From assembly GCA_033816765.1 (NCBI GenBank), contig CM066293.1:744001-808000 (forward strand): a stretch of DNA of 64,000 nucleotides, read 5' to 3'. Position numbers and translations under genes: made by a program. Position 1 is the stretch's first letter. Each line of letters starts with the position of its first letter. This document shows, piece by piece, positions 1 through 10,735 of the stretch. The DNA comes from Nothopassalora personata. Lineage: Eukaryota; Ascomycota; Dothideomycetes; Mycosphaerellales; Mycosphaerellaceae. Under the pieces are notes generated by a model that saw only the letters and a program-made list of their open reading frames with translations, ran no database searches and had not been told where the DNA came from.

Positions 1-1429
1 GTGATTTCCAATAGATCGCTCCTAACAAGACGACTCGCCTTGCTCACCCAGTTCACGACATGCGCATCGATCAAGAAACCGCATCTGACACAACATACGC
101 CTGCCACTTCCATACAATAGCTTCATGGTCGTGATTAGAACGACTGTTGACAGCTTCATCAATTAGCAGTTTCAGCTCCATTGGCAACTTACACGTCCTC
201 TCGTAGACCTCAGGACCTCACTCCGTCGTATTTGCAACCACACTTCAAACGTTTCCAACCAGATGCACCTCTCTCTCCAGCTGACCTCCACCGACTACAG
301 AACTCACCTTATGGTCCGTAAATGCAATATTCTAGCCGGGAGCGACGTACGAGCGCAGAGGCTCTAGCCCCGATGCGCGGGAGTACGGCCGGTAGTTGCA
401 TCCCAAAGCGTTCAAGAATGAGTTCTCGATATTGATAAGTCTCATAGAGACTCGAAGGGTGACTACGGCTCGGCCGGCTTGCTGGGGCTCGGGAAAGTAC
501 GAAGCACCCTCAGGCTTCATTCAAGCGCCCGACTTTGTGATGACTTGCAGCACGCTAAAGAGACCCCACTGAAGATCGTGCCACGTCGGGTCGTTTGTCC
601 CTCGCAAAAGACCGCGCCTTAGGTTATGGCCCGTGCAATAGTGATTCTTGGCCAGATCAGCGCCACAGAGTGGAACTGCCGACCTCACTCGTCGGCTAAA
701 GGATCCGACGGTATGTCTAAGAGGATGGCAGCACGGTGATGGGCTTCTGCAACGGGTACCGGTTGCAGTGTGCCTCGAGAAGTTCGTCATGATAATCATA
801 AGCGAATTCGTCTTAGGCAGGCAAGGCGCAATATTGTGTATCTTTCCAAATGCCTTCGCAGTACCAAGCCAAGTATTGACACTCTGCAGCGCTTCCGGCG
901 GAGGATGCCTGTCTCGGAGCACTGCCAGACAGCCTCAGACGTCCTGGACATATGCGCCATATATCAGCAGGAAGGTCACGATGCGCTATTGGAAGCACTG
1001 CAGCGCGTCCATCTACGGGATAGATCCGAGACACTCACGCACAAATTGAGCGCGCCACTGGTTCTGCATGCGACGTGCTTCTCGTACTCGATTTCTGCAA
1101 GCTGTACGACCGGAGGACTAATCTCAATGACACAGCCAACATGTGTCTTACCGAGGCGGTTGTGTCTGGCTTTGAGGTGCCTGGCCGCGCGGAGGTAATA
1201 CTCATCAATCTCAAACCAGACTGTCCCCGCCAGAGTTACTCCGGTACCAATCATTGCAGACCGCTTACGGCACGAGAGAAGCAGCTACAGGCTATGGCAA
1301 GAATCATACAATCCCTGCATTTACGCTATCCCCAGCCAGGTTGCTACAGTGTCTTCTTTGAAGGTGTTGTTACCCTCCTATCTTGCTAAACACCTCATTA
1401 ACTACCTCATGCCAAGGCTCGTGGACCCG
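1..1429. other. No recognisable gene
   Basis: Both strands carry only short open frames without family motifs. The best of them lies on the plus strand at about 770-1198 (basic, with Cys residues), but it has no recognisable domain or splice pattern. A decayed gene cannot be excluded. Base composition is ordinary here, unlike the TA-rich tract that follows. Confidence 0.5.
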
Positions 1430-2060
1430 TGTTTAGGGATGGGCGCCACCTTGCCATATTGGCCGCATTGGCTACGGCCGTAGTGAGGCCACCATGGCCA
1501 GTAGCTCAGCCGCTACGGCCTTAGAGCCTTTTCTTAATGTCACGATCCAAGTGCAGTTAGGCTGCGTCCTGTTAAACCGAAGATATCTACCGCTAAGAAA
1601 CAGGTAACTTTAATTAGTCACCTACAGCCTTTATATCTACAGTAACTTTTAGCCTTAGATAGACATATATAATACACTACTTACTTTTAAAACACCTAAT
1701 AATATACGAGGGTCGTAAATAGCGTAGTGCGCTCGTAGGCCACCGCCGGAACCCAAAAACGTTAATGAGATTTGGGAGATATAGTATATCGCAACACTTT
1801 AGTATTGCGTCTTTTGCCCTTCGTTGTCTGTCGCCGCCTTTAAACGAGCGGGTATACTATCTACGCCGGCGTTTGCTTGTTTATGACTTATTTTCTCGAA
1901 ACTCCTAAGCGCCTAGAAACACGATTGCGACGAAGGAGCGGAGGGATCGACAAGCGCCTCGTATAGCTCGTTTACGTTTTTGCTGTCCGCACCTTGGTAG
2001 GCTATAAAGCTGTGCTAAGCTTAGACCCTGCCAAGGAGCGCCTCAGGCTCCCAGCTTGGC
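1430..2060. repeat. TA-rich, RIP-like relic tract
   Basis: This stretch is markedly enriched in TA dinucleotides and TAG/TAA triplets and is open in no frame, like the mutated transposons at the right of the window. It also holds the 12-bp palindrome CTACGGCCGTAG. It is probably an old RIP-mutated repeat fragment, but no LTR, terminal repeat or coding motif allows a family assignment. Confidence 0.4.
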
Positions 2061-3027
2061 TGCTACACCTTACCTCCTTACAAGTGAAAGGACAGGGGTT
2101 GTATGAATATTGCTGAGGACTGTATGCATTATCGCAGCTGCGCTCGAAGTTGCCGCGGTGCAAGAGCGCTGTAACATTGTTGGTGGGCTGAGCTTTAGTG
2201 CATGCTGGAGGGAAAATGACGCATTCGCTGCACTATGCTGTTACGCCCCCTTTCTGCAGTCGCTACCAAACATCCACATCGTCCATCATCTGGGCTGGCA
2301 ACCTACGCGCGCGATCAAGGGCAGCGGCGCGCGAACTATTGCAGACCGGCTCGTCGCCACATCGACCTTCCGCGAGCTCGCCAAGCAAATGACAACTTCG
2401 GTGCAGGGGAAGCGGTTGATCGATTGCCTTTGGATGGAGCTGTACTCCAATACGAGAATGAAGCTCTTGGCTGCGGGTCGCGACCTTGGCCTGGATCCGG
2501 ACACAAAGAATAGTCTCACGTTGCGATTTCCTATCGCGATTTCCGACCGTGGGACTTAAGCAGTAGTCGAGCTCTTCGATCGACAGCGCCGGAAACCATT
2601 CCAGCCGGCGGATTTCAACCCGGATGCTCAGACAGTCTTAGAAGAGCCTCTGTCCACTGTTGATATTCAAAGTGTACGACTGAGCGAGCATCTCGAAGGA
2701 AGCCCGCCGCGATCGCGTGCCATGATGACCGAAGGGATTGCGGTTGAGATGGAAAGCATCGAGGCGATCCTGTCGAGCGCGTCGAGCATGAGCACATGAT
2801 TGCGCATGTCGTCCATGACAGATGGAATTCGCACTGGGGTGATGAACGATGGCAGATTCGCCGCTGCATAGTACATCAGCTGGATATCCCTCATTACTAA
2901 TCACAGCGAACGTCATATACCCTCGCTAGGCTTAGCTTCTAGCTGTTTCAAGAATGTGATATCACGCGCGATCACGTCAATACCGGCGCACCCAACTCAG
3001 GCCACTTCAAAAACAGCTCTGTTCAAC
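2061..3027. other. No recognisable gene
   Basis: A 149-codon open frame (+, 2110-2559) and several shorter ones are present. None shows a known motif, a convincing start context or splice sites. Nothing else was seen. Confidence 0.45.
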
Positions 3028-3110
3028 ACATCGCTCACAACGCTACATGTTCGATGGAGGAGCACCTCTCAAGCACCTCGTATTACTCCTTCAGCGTTCG
3101 AGGAGCATTG
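3028..3110 (-). pseudogene. Decayed copy of the 3' end of the P5C dehydrogenase gene
   Basis: These 83 bases align with 3169-3253, the last codons and first bases past the stop of the neighbouring P5C dehydrogenase gene. Shared blocks include TCGCTCA, GTTCGATGG, CTCAAGC and CTCCTTCAGCGTTCGAGG. The copy has substitutions and small gaps that break the reading frame, and it lies just 3' of the real gene in the same orientation. It is best read as a relic of a local duplication. Confidence 0.6.
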
Positions 3111-3183
3111 CAGGAATGGAGTAATGTCAAGTGAAAATCTCGCTTCATAAATCTATTCATGATACATTATATCGCTCAAAATG

Positions 3184-4988
3184 CTAATAGTTCGATGGGT
3201 AGAGAACGTCCTCAAGCTTATTGAATTCCTCCTTCAGCGTTCGAGGGGCAGTGAAACGCTGCAGAAGACCCGCACTTCCGGCCTTGTCACAAGTACCGGA
3301 AGCTCTGGCACCACCGAAAGATTGCTGGCCAATCACGGCAGCAGTGATCTTGCAGTTAATGTAGAAGTTGCCAGCAGCGTAGCGGAGCTTGTCTTCTGCC
3401 AATCTGATCGCCTTCTGGTCGTTCGAGAAGATGTTTCCAGTCAGAGCGAAGCCACCGCCCTGCTTGTCGACGATGTCGAGGGTCTCCTCGAACTTGGCGT
3501 CTGGGTAGACGTAAGCGACGAGAACAGGGCCGAAGAGCTCCTTGTCGAAGAGGTAGTGGTCTGGGTTCTTGGTGGAGTAGACAGTTGGGTTGATGTAGTA
3601 ACCCTTGCTGCCATCGTATGTGCCACCTGCGATGAGCTTAAGGTTGCTGTCCTTGTTTGCATCGTCGATTGCCTTGGTGACGCGGTCGAAAGCCTTCTTG
3701 TCGATGACTGGGCCGGTGAAAGAAGTGTAGTCCTCTGGTGGTCCAACCTTGGTGCGGGTCAGTTCATGCCTCAGTGTCGAGAAGAACTCATCGGCCAGGC
3801 TTTCGGGCACGTAGACTCTGGAAAGAGCAGAGCACTTCTGGCCAGCGTATTCGAAAGCAGCGCGGACGGAGTGCTTGGCAGCGTTGACGACATCGGCAGT
3901 GGGGTGCAACAAGTGGAAGTTCTTGCCAGAAGTCTCACCGGCCAATCTGGGGAAGTCGCGGTAGCGGTTCTCGGCAAGACCTTGTGCAGCCTTGACTTGC
4001 AGGTTACGGAACACTTCAGACGAGCCGATGAAGGTCAAGGCCGAGAATTCGCGGTGCTTGAAGACAGTGTCGGTGATAAGATTAGCGTCTCCGTTGACAA
4101 GCTGCACGACACCCTCTGGAAGACCAGCTTCAAGCAGAATCTGGTGGACCAGGTGCGAAGCGTATGCGTTCATTGGAGCTGGCTTCCAGACGACAACGTT
4201 GCCGAGAATTGCAGGAGCAGAGACCAGGTTACCACCGATGGCAGTGAAGTTGAAAGGCGAGACAGCATAGACGAAACCCTCGAGTGGTCTCCAGTCTGTT
4301 CGTCCGTGGTGGTTCTCGGCATTCACGGTAGGTTGCTTGTCGTAGATCTCCTGTGCGAAGCTGACATTGTAGCGAAAGAAGTCTGCAAGCTCGGCGGCTG
4401 CGTCAATCTCTGCTTGCCATGCATTCTTGCCCTGGCCCAACATAGTCGCGGCAAGAAGCTTGAAGCGGTACTTGCTGGACACCAGCTCGGCTGCTCGCAG
4501 GAAGATTGCAGCACGATCTGTGAAAGGCAGGCTTTGCCACTCCTTCTTGGCCTTGAGAGCGTTCTCGATGGCGTTTTGAACATCCTGCTCCGATGCCGAT
4601 GCATACTCCTGGAAGGGCGACGCATGCTCTGCTGGCATCGTCAAAGATGTGAGTTGCTGGGAGGCGTTGACGGTAGCATTCTTGCCACCTACTGCTGGCA
4701 CCTTGAGTGGCAGCTGTGATCGGATCTCAGATAGAGCCTCTTTGAGCTTGGTCCGCTCTGGCGAGTTTGGTGCAAAGTGAAGCTAAGCCGACTGTTAGAA
4801 GATGTATCAATTTTTCCGATGCCCTCAATGACTTGACTTACATTTGGCTCGTTGAACGGCTTGGGCACTCTGTATGTGCCCGAGGTCAATGCGCGCACGC
4901 TCTGGAAGGCGCCATGGCAGACTCTCCTCCTCCGTGCAAGCAGTGTCTCCTCGATGCCGCCGACAGATGATCTAAGCACGGTTCTCAT
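3184..4988 (-). CDS. PUT2: Delta-1-pyrroline-5-carboxylate dehydrogenase, mitochondrial
   Basis: The enzyme oxidises P5C (as glutamate semialdehyde) to glutamate with NAD+, the second step of proline and arginine catabolism in the mitochondrial matrix. Two exons: 4842-4988 and 3184-4782. The 59-bp intron (4783-4841; GTAAGT to TTAG) is phase 0 and joins NEPN to LHFAPNSPERTKL, which restores the family N-terminus. The protein is 581 residues, the usual size. The first 35 residues are Arg-rich without acidic clusters after residue 16, a plausible presequence. Aldehyde dehydrogenase residues are present: Glu332 in AGETSGKNF and nucleophile Cys366 in AGQKCSALSR, with the cofactor-domain motif SPFNFTAIGGN. 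It is transcribed away from the FAD oxidase across a 553-bp gap. The start is the only ATG upstream that gives a targeting peptide. Function is well supported; the symbol follows the yeast name (prnC in Aspergillus). Confidence 0.95.
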
Positions 4989-5541
4989 GGTGTGTGTGAT
5001 GGGACGAGGGAGGGAGAGGGTGAGATTAGTGAGGCTCAGTCACGAGGGCATGGTGGGCATTAAAAGTTGGCTGATCCATGCGGGTGGTTCTGCCCGTTGA
5101 CACGAACGGCTCGAAGACCCGTCAGACAGATCATGTGCGGTGGGCATATCCCTCACCCCGGCGCAGGATCGAGAGAGTGTGGAGGAAGGCCAGACTGCAG
5201 GCTCGTTGCCAATGCCACCGGGAAGTTGATCCGTAGCCGGCGCCGACGCGTTCTTTTGCCTATTCGGAGCTGTGGTGGAGTGCGGACGCACCGCAGAACT
5301 ACGGCACCAGCGACCACATGATCGCCTCAGTCAACCACAGGCCACGGCAATCCGACCGACCTCACGCAACTGCGGCAATGGAACACCAGCATTGGCGCAC
5401 GGCCAACTGCCAGCGGTGCAGTATATGATGATGACGATGCGGTCGACGAATAGCTGAGTCCAAGTGTTTTCATACTGTGTGCATGACTCCGTGTGCACGG
5501 TAAAGACGACTTCAACAACGCCTAGTTACCTACCCTTCACC
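4989..5541. promoter_or_regulatory. Divergent intergenic region between P5CDH and the FAD oxidase
   Basis: This 553-bp space lies between two divergent starts, so it probably holds both promoters. Gcn4/CpcA-like half matches TGAGTCC (about 5454) and TGACTCC (about 5484) occur near the oxidase start, but neither is the full TGASTCA. No gene of its own was recognised. Confidence 0.4.
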
Positions 5542-6846
5542 ATGTCCAGCAAAGACGCGCCAATTGCGATCCTGGGTGGTGGTGCCTGGGGACTCTCGAC
5601 CGCCCACTACCTGAGCGACGCCGGCTACACCAATATCACAGTCTACGAGCGTGCCGAGAAGATCCCGTCGCCATACTCGGCGGCATACGACCTGAACAAG
5701 ATCGTGCGAGCAGAGTATGAGGACCCATTCTACACGCAGCTCGCTCTCGAAGCGATCGAACAGTGGAAGACGCCGCTCTTTGGCCCGTACTACCACCAGA
5801 CCGGCTACGTCGTCGCCACGACCGGCAGAGCGCCACAAAAGGCCATCACGCATCTCCAAGAGGCGTTGAAGAACATCGAGCACCACCCAGTCTTCGGCCC
5901 AGGTGTGCGGAGACTCGATGGCGCAAAGGACTTCAAGGACTACACATGGCAGTACTCCGGCCCACTGTCCGGCTTCAAAGGCTACTTCAACAGGATAGCA
6001 GGCTACGCGCACTCATCAGACACGCTCGAAGGCCTCTGGCGCCACTGTGCCAGCAAAGGCGTCAAGTTCGTCCTGGGCGAAGAGTCGGGCAACGTCACCA
6101 AACTCAACTACACCGGCAAGAAGTGCACCGGCTTCCAGACTGCAGACGGCAGGGAACACAAGTCCGCTCTCACCATCGTGGCTCTGGGCGCGCACGCAGC
6201 CTCTGTTCTCCCCGGCGTTGGAAAGTTCGCAGTCGCACGCTCCTGGTCCGTGGCACACGTCCAGCTCACCGAAGATGAAGTAAATCACCTCCGCGGCATC
6301 CCCACCACCAACGTCCGCGATCTCGGTTTCTTCTTCGAGCCAGACCCCAAGACCCGCCTCTTCAAGCTCTGCCCTCTTGGCATCGGCTACACAAACCCCG
6401 ACGCGAATGGCATCTCCCTCCCACCAGCCGACAAGCTTCCTCCACCACAAGATTTCATCCCCAAGGAAGACGAAGCGAAGCTGCGCCAACTCCTCCGCGA
6501 GACCTTCCCATGGATGGCGGATCGTCCCTTTGTGGACCAGAAGCTCTGCTGGTTCGCGGATACCCACGACTCAGAGTTCACAATCGATTTCGTGCCTGAG
6601 ACCGACAACTCTGTGGTCTGCCTGACGGGCGACTCTGGTCACGGCTTCAAGATGATGCCGGTGTTTGGCAAGTGGGTTGTCGAGCTTTTGAACAATGGCA
6701 AGCAGGATCTTAAGAGGTGGCAATGGAAGGACATTGACCTGAGGAATCAGGACTGGGGTGAGGCGGTGAGCTGGAGGATCGGGAAGGGTGCTGTGCTCAA
6801 GGATCTGATTCAGGCGAAGGAGAAGGTCGTCAGAGCGAGGTTGTAA
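5542..6846 (+). CDS. FAD-dependent amine/amino-acid oxidase, saccharopine/pipecolate/fructosyl-amine oxidase type
   Basis: A single-exon gene of 434 residues starting at MSSKDAP; the longer in-frame leader lacks a preferred start. A Rossmann FAD-binding motif GGGAWG spans residues 12-17 and is followed by an Asp-Leu-Asn-Lys motif typical of the MSOX/fructosyl amine oxidase group. Cys336 in KLCWFADT matches the Cys that binds FAD covalently in this family, and GDSGHGFKMMP near the C-terminus is the second FAD-contact motif. The family oxidises secondary amines such as saccharopine, pipecolate or fructosyl amino acids with O2, releasing H2O2, often in peroxisomes. The C-terminus is ARL, which fits a PTS1 peroxisomal signal. 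The substrate cannot be decided from sequence; saccharopine or pipecolate is favoured over fructosyl amines by overall resemblance. Neighbours are P5CDH and AAT. Confidence 0.85.
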   Translation: MSSKDAPIAILGGGAWGLSTAHYLSDAGYTNITVYERAEKIPSPYSAAYDLNKIVRAEYEDPFYTQLALEAIEQWKTPLFGPYYHQTGYVVATTGRAPQKAITHLQEALKNIEHHPVFGPGVRRLDGAKDFKDYTWQYSGPLSGFKGYFNRIAGYAHSSDTLEGLWRHCASKGVKFVLGEESGNVTKLNYTGKKCTGFQTADGREHKSALTIVALGAHAASVLPGVGKFAVARSWSVAHVQLTEDEVNHLRGIPTTNVRDLGFFFEPDPKTRLFKLCPLGIGYTNPDANGISLPPADKLPPPQDFIPKEDEAKLRQLLRETFPWMADRPFVDQKLCWFADTHDSEFTIDFVPETDNSVVCLTGDSGHGFKMMPVFGKWVVELLNNGKQDLKRWQWKDIDLRNQDWGEAVSWRIGKGAVLKDLIQAKEKVVRARL

Positions 6847-7163
6847 TGCAGCATAGGCTTGGACTTTATTGTGTTTATATATAGATGCATATGAATTGAT
6901 GTGTTATGTTTGATCATTCTTTACTTGCGATGGTAGACGCGCCAATGAGTACATCCCCACGTCTGTCGTGCTGAGCCTACTTGGAACCATGCTGCTCAGT
7001 GGGAGTGTTGCCAACGATCGGTGCTGCCTTCACCACGTACATGCTGAATTCCATTCAGAAGATGCAACGCAATAATACGCCCCGCTATGCTTCTCCTTCT
7101 ATTCCCGCCATCTCATCATCGACCTTCCTTCCTTTCCATGACTCTCCGTCGGATCATCCACCT
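6847..7163. other. Convergent 3' ends; no gene
   Basis: This is the space between the 3' ends of the FAD oxidase (+) and the aspartate aminotransferase (-). It has pyrimidine-rich tracts and should hold both 3' UTRs. No conserved reading frame was seen. Confidence 0.5.
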
Positions 7164-8525
7164 CTACAATTTCGTCCGACCTCCACTGACAACCTCCTTA
7201 ACCGCCTGCGCAACATACCCAACATTCGACCCATTCAACCCACTCACACTGATTCGGCCGTCACCAGTCAGGTATATGTGATAGTCTTCTCTGAGCGCTA
7301 GCACCTGCTCCGCATTCAACCCCGAATAACAGAACATACCACTCTGATCCGTAATATGTCTCCACGTCCCCGGCGTTCCCAGCCTCTCAATCTGCGCCCG
7401 CAGCGCCTGCCGCATCTCGATGATTCGTCCACTCATCGTCTTCAGATCTTCCTGCCACTCCGCGAAAAGTCTCGGATCGTTGAGAACGGTCGCAACAACG
7501 CGGGCGCCGAAGGCGGGTGGAGTTGAGATGTTTACTCGCTGCAAGCGAGTCAGTTGCGAGAGGATGCGGTTGCTGAGGTCCGCGTTGCGCGTGACGACAT
7601 GGAGAGCCCCCGCCCTCTCACCATACAAGCCGAAATTTTTCGCGTACGACTGTGCGATGAGGATCGTGGCGAAGTCTTGCTCGACGAAATGACGGATCGC
7701 CCAAGCATCATGATCCACATCACCAGAAGCGAAGCCCTGATACGCCGAGTCGAAGAATGGAGTGTGTCGTTTCTCCTTCAGCACCTCCGCGATCTGTTCC
7801 CATTGGCGGTGGGTGGGATCCACGCCCGTTGGATTATGCGCGCAGGCGTGCAAGAGGATGATGGATTCGTCCGGAATCTGGCGGAGCTTTTCTAACCAGG
7901 CGTCGAAATTGAGGGAGCGAGTTTGAGGAGCGTAGTAGGGGTAGATGCCGGTTTCGAGACCGGCGTTTTGCATGATGGGGAGGTGATTGACGTAGGGTGG
8001 GTCAGAGACCCAGACGCGTTTGGAGGAGGAGTTGGGGTAGTAAGTGGCGAGGAAACGGGCTGCTAGGCTGAGGGCGCCTGTGCCGGAGAGGGTTTGGACT
8101 GTGATGGCGCGTTGTTCGCGGATTGCTCTGGAGTCGGGCCCGAGGACGAGGCGTTGTGAGGCTTCGGTGTATTCTGGAAAGCCGGCGATGGGTTGGTATT
8201 CGTGGTTGAGGTCTGGTTTTTGGGTTAGGATTTCTTTGGCCTGCTTGATAGTCAACATGCTGCAACCACTCAAACTGGACAAGACGCTGACCTTCTTGAC
8301 CACCGGCAAGACCCATGGCTTCGCATCATCGTCGCGGTAAGCACCAACACCCAGATCGACCTTGCGATCAAATGTATCTGCACGGTATGCTGCGCTCAAT
8401 CCAAACATTGGATCTTTCGGCGCCTGAGGCACATTGGTAAGAGGGCCATCCTTCAAGCTCGTCGTTTTCGATCCCGTTGCGAACGATCGAATCGCCTCCA
8501 CGGCCTGGTTGATTGATGTAGCCAT
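7164..8525 (-). CDS. Aspartate aminotransferase (class I, PLP-dependent)
   Basis: It interconverts aspartate plus 2-oxoglutarate with oxaloacetate plus glutamate. Two exons: 8292-8525 and 7164-8240. The 51-bp intron (8241-8291) has donor GTCAGC, branch TTGAC and acceptor AAGCAG. It is in frame, so reading through it would insert 17 foreign residues between VVKK and AKEIL where the family has none. The protein has 436 residues. PLP-binding Lys279 lies in SYAKNFGLYGERAG, the substrate-domain motif HNPTGVDP is at about 213-220 and the N-terminal VDLGVGAYRDD is intact. The start at MATSINQ is the first ATG; upstream codons are open but lack one. There is no obvious mitochondrial presequence, and the C-terminal TKL fits the loose PTS1 consensus, so the cytosol and/or peroxisome is likely. 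Confidence 0.92.
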   Translation of the reverse strand: MATSINQAVEAIRSFATGSKTTSLKDGPLTNVPQAPKDPMFGLSAAYRADTFDRKVDLGVGAYRDDDAKPWVLPVVKKVSVLSSLSGCSMLTIKQAKEILTQKPDLNHEYQPIAGFPEYTEASQRLVLGPDSRAIREQRAITVQTLSGTGALSLAARFLATYYPNSSSKRVWVSDPPYVNHLPIMQNAGLETGIYPYYAPQTRSLNFDAWLEKLRQIPDESIILLHACAHNPTGVDPTHRQWEQIAEVLKEKRHTPFFDSAYQGFASGDVDHDAWAIRHFVEQDFATILIAQSYAKNFGLYGERAGALHVVTRNADLSNRILSQLTRLQRVNISTPPAFGARVVATVLNDPRLFAEWQEDLKTMSGRIIEMRQALRAQIERLGTPGTWRHITDQSGMFCYSGLNAEQVLALREDYHIYLTGDGRISVSGLNGSNVGYVAQAVKEVVSGGRTKL

Positions 8526-9022
8526 TGTTGGTTGTGCTTCTGCTGCTAGTATAGATGTCGTCGCAACACTTTGACGCAACCATCAGACGGCCTTCAGATA
8601 AGGCCGGAACTGTTGCCCGAAGCTGGAAGCTTAGTCACGATTCCCTGGTAACGGTATTCACATCCGATGCTGCTTCGGTTTACGCCCGCAAAGTTTAGCC
8701 CAGAACAGTACCATGTACCTCAGTACCATGCAGCGCGCAAGGCGATAATGGATAATGCTGACGGCTAGTCGCGGCCTTGCGTTATAAGATTCAAGTATGT
8801 CTGCTACGGCACCGCTGTCCGCGCATCGTGGGACGAATGCCCACTTTAAAGACTTTAAAGGCAGGATGGTAGCTCGATTCTTGCCAGGCAAAGCTGCATC
8901 GGTGCCGGCTAAAGTGGACTTGGTTGATGTGCTGGTGAGCAAGCAGCACATCAACCAGCATGGAGCCGAAGCAGCTTGCTCCCAAGCAAGCAAGCAACCA
9001 TGGAGGAGCGGCAGAGCAGAGA
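8526..9022. promoter_or_regulatory. Divergent intergenic region between AAT and an unknown membrane-type protein
   Basis: A 497-bp gap between two divergent starts, presumed to hold both promoters. An in-frame ATG at about 8960 could extend the downstream protein by 21 residues. No specific operator was recognised. Confidence 0.35.
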
Positions 9023-9895
9023 ATGGCGACACCACAACTTCGATCAGAGCCGCAAAGCCAGAACCTCGTCAAGAGGTTCGCAGTCGATGGGCTTGCCGCT
9101 TTGACGGCTGCGATTGCAGTCTCGCCAGTAATGGTGGTCATCGATAGGTATGATCAAAAGTGATTCTGTGGACCGGGAATTCCAGCTGATGTGTGTTGTT
9201 GTTGTTGTTGAAGAGCAGTGACGGAAGCTGCTGCAGGCCAAAGATCGTTTCTCGGATCCGCAAAAGCGTGTCTGGCAGATGCTGCAAAGCACCCGCAACG
9301 ATGGTTTGCATCGAAACCTTTCGCCGCGATGATGGTCTTGTATCTGGGCACATATATCACGGCAAACACGATCGATACTGTATCTGCGCATGCCGAGGGT
9401 CTTCCTGCGAGTGCGACCACGAGCACCAGCACGAAACTGGCTGCAGTGACCACAGCGAATGTTGGACTCGCCCTATACAAAGACGTCACTTTCGCCCGAA
9501 CATTTGGCACGACAGGTGTGACTCGCGGCCTTCCAGCAGTCTCGTATGCGCCATTCATCGTCCGCGATGGTATAACGCTTTTTGCCACTTTCAATTTGCC
9601 TGCCATAGTTGCGCCGATGCTACCGGAAAAGTTCGAAGGAGTGATAAGTCGAATGAGCGTGGCACAATTGGCCATGCCAATGGCAAGCCAATACTTCTGC
9701 ACGCCATTGCACTTGCTGGGCCTGGATCTGTACAACCGCCTTGGGCGGCTTGGTTTCCGGGAAAGAATGAAGGCCATCCGCCAAACGTGGCTGACCGCTT
9801 CCAATGCAAGAGCGCTGCGAGTGTTGCCGGCATATGGCCTAGGAGGAGTGCTGAACAATGATGTGCGGAAGTGGCTGATGGAAAGGATAGACTGA
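9023..9895 (+). CDS. Conserved fungal-type protein of unknown function, two exons, probably membrane or mitochondrial
   Basis: Two exons: 9023-9147 and 9214-9895. The 66-bp intron (9148-9213) has donor GTATGA, contains a (GTT)n run and ends in AAG. Joining gives ..VVIDR-AVTEAAAGQRS.. and a protein of 268 residues. Hydrophobic stretches occur at about residues 16-36 and 70-90. The rest is rich in small and aliphatic residues with an R-D-G-I-T-L-F motif in the middle, and there are no obvious catalytic residues. I do not recognise the family by name. The even codon use and clean splice suggest a real conserved gene. An alternative start 63 nt upstream is in frame. Localisation is inferred only from the Arg-containing N-terminus and hydrophobicity. 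Confidence 0.7.
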
Positions 9896-10234
9896 GAGGC
9901 CGACCGAGAGTGCTGAAGATGGCACGAAGGGCTCGATGGTCGAGGAACTCTGATCGGCACTGTCGAGACCGTGCTGGATGCGTCTGCATCCCCCTCGAAG
10001 CACGTTCATCGCCGACTCGGCAGCAAATGTCCGGGTAGTGAAGGGAAAGCGCTGCTTCGATGGTACGTACGTTGTCGGAGCTTTCTGTCTAGGCAGCACA
10101 ACAGCCGTCTAGTGACTTCAGAAGGAACCATCTTTGCATGTCATGACGATCGAAGGTCTTTGGACATCCCCTCGGTCTCGACGGATACTGTCGAGCCATG
10201 GCTATTGACGCTGAGCCAGGACGAGCGGGAAAAC

Positions 10235-10735
10235 ATGCCAGAGTTGGAGACCATCCTGCGCGACCTCAGACCATACATCACTGGGCATCCGATAGATCGA
10301 GATCGGTATCTAAGCCTTGTCAGCTACGATGGCCAACTTCACGCCGCCTGGGTGCCCCCCAAAGCCCAGCCAGGAGACATTGTATGCTACTTTTCAGGTG
10401 CACCATACCCATTCATCACGCGCCGACGGGATGATCTCGAAAGCCATGCTCTTCTTGGTGACTCCTACGTGGAAGAATTTGACGAGATCCATGCCTTGGG
10501 TATAGACTCAAAAACGTGGCATGATCTGGTCGACCAGCTGAGCGACGCAGACACCGAGTCGAAAGAGTGGATGGGATCTGCTCAACGGACATCACTCAAA
10601 GAGGTCGCAGGAGGTTCGATCAAAGTCACAAGCCGAGATGCAGACATCAAATCACGACGACAGGACATCTTGCAGCAAATGAAGTCCATGCACCGCACCG
10701 CAGATCAGGCGCTCGGATGGATCACGCTTCGATGA
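10235..10735 (+). CDS. HET-protein-like C-terminal fragment
   Basis: The frame is open from 9971 but the first ATG is at 10235, giving 166 residues. It contains GDIVCYFSGAPYPFI followed by HALLGDSYVEEF, which resembles the C-terminal region found downstream of the HET domain in fungal heterokaryon-incompatibility proteins (pattern GD-V-C-F-GA-PF ... LLGD-YV). The HET domain itself was not found upstream. This may be a truncated relic, or a gene whose 5' exons I cannot place. Confidence in the family is moderate; confidence that it is functional is low. Confidence 0.45.
   Translation: MPELETILRDLRPYITGHPIDRDRYLSLVSYDGQLHAAWVPPKAQPGDIVCYFSGAPYPFITRRRDDLESHALLGDSYVEEFDEIHALGIDSKTWHDLVDQLSDADTESKEWMGSAQRTSLKEVAGGSIKVTSRDADIKSRRQDILQQMKSMHRTADQALGWITLR

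Noticed and set aside
3181..4719. Long plus-strand open frame of 512 codons over the P5CDH gene
   Set aside because: Antisense shadow of a real exon; the protein has no motif, and the minus-strand frame is clearly aldehyde dehydrogenase.
5107..5121. CGG-N9-CCG resembling a Put3 site in the P5CDH promoter
   Set aside because: Put3-type sites use CGG-N10-CCG; the spacing here is 9 and the sequence is GC-rich, so a chance match is likely.
8241..8291. AAT read as one uninterrupted frame
   Set aside because: The 17 extra residues sit in a conserved block and the segment has donor, branch and acceptor signals, so it is an in-frame intron.
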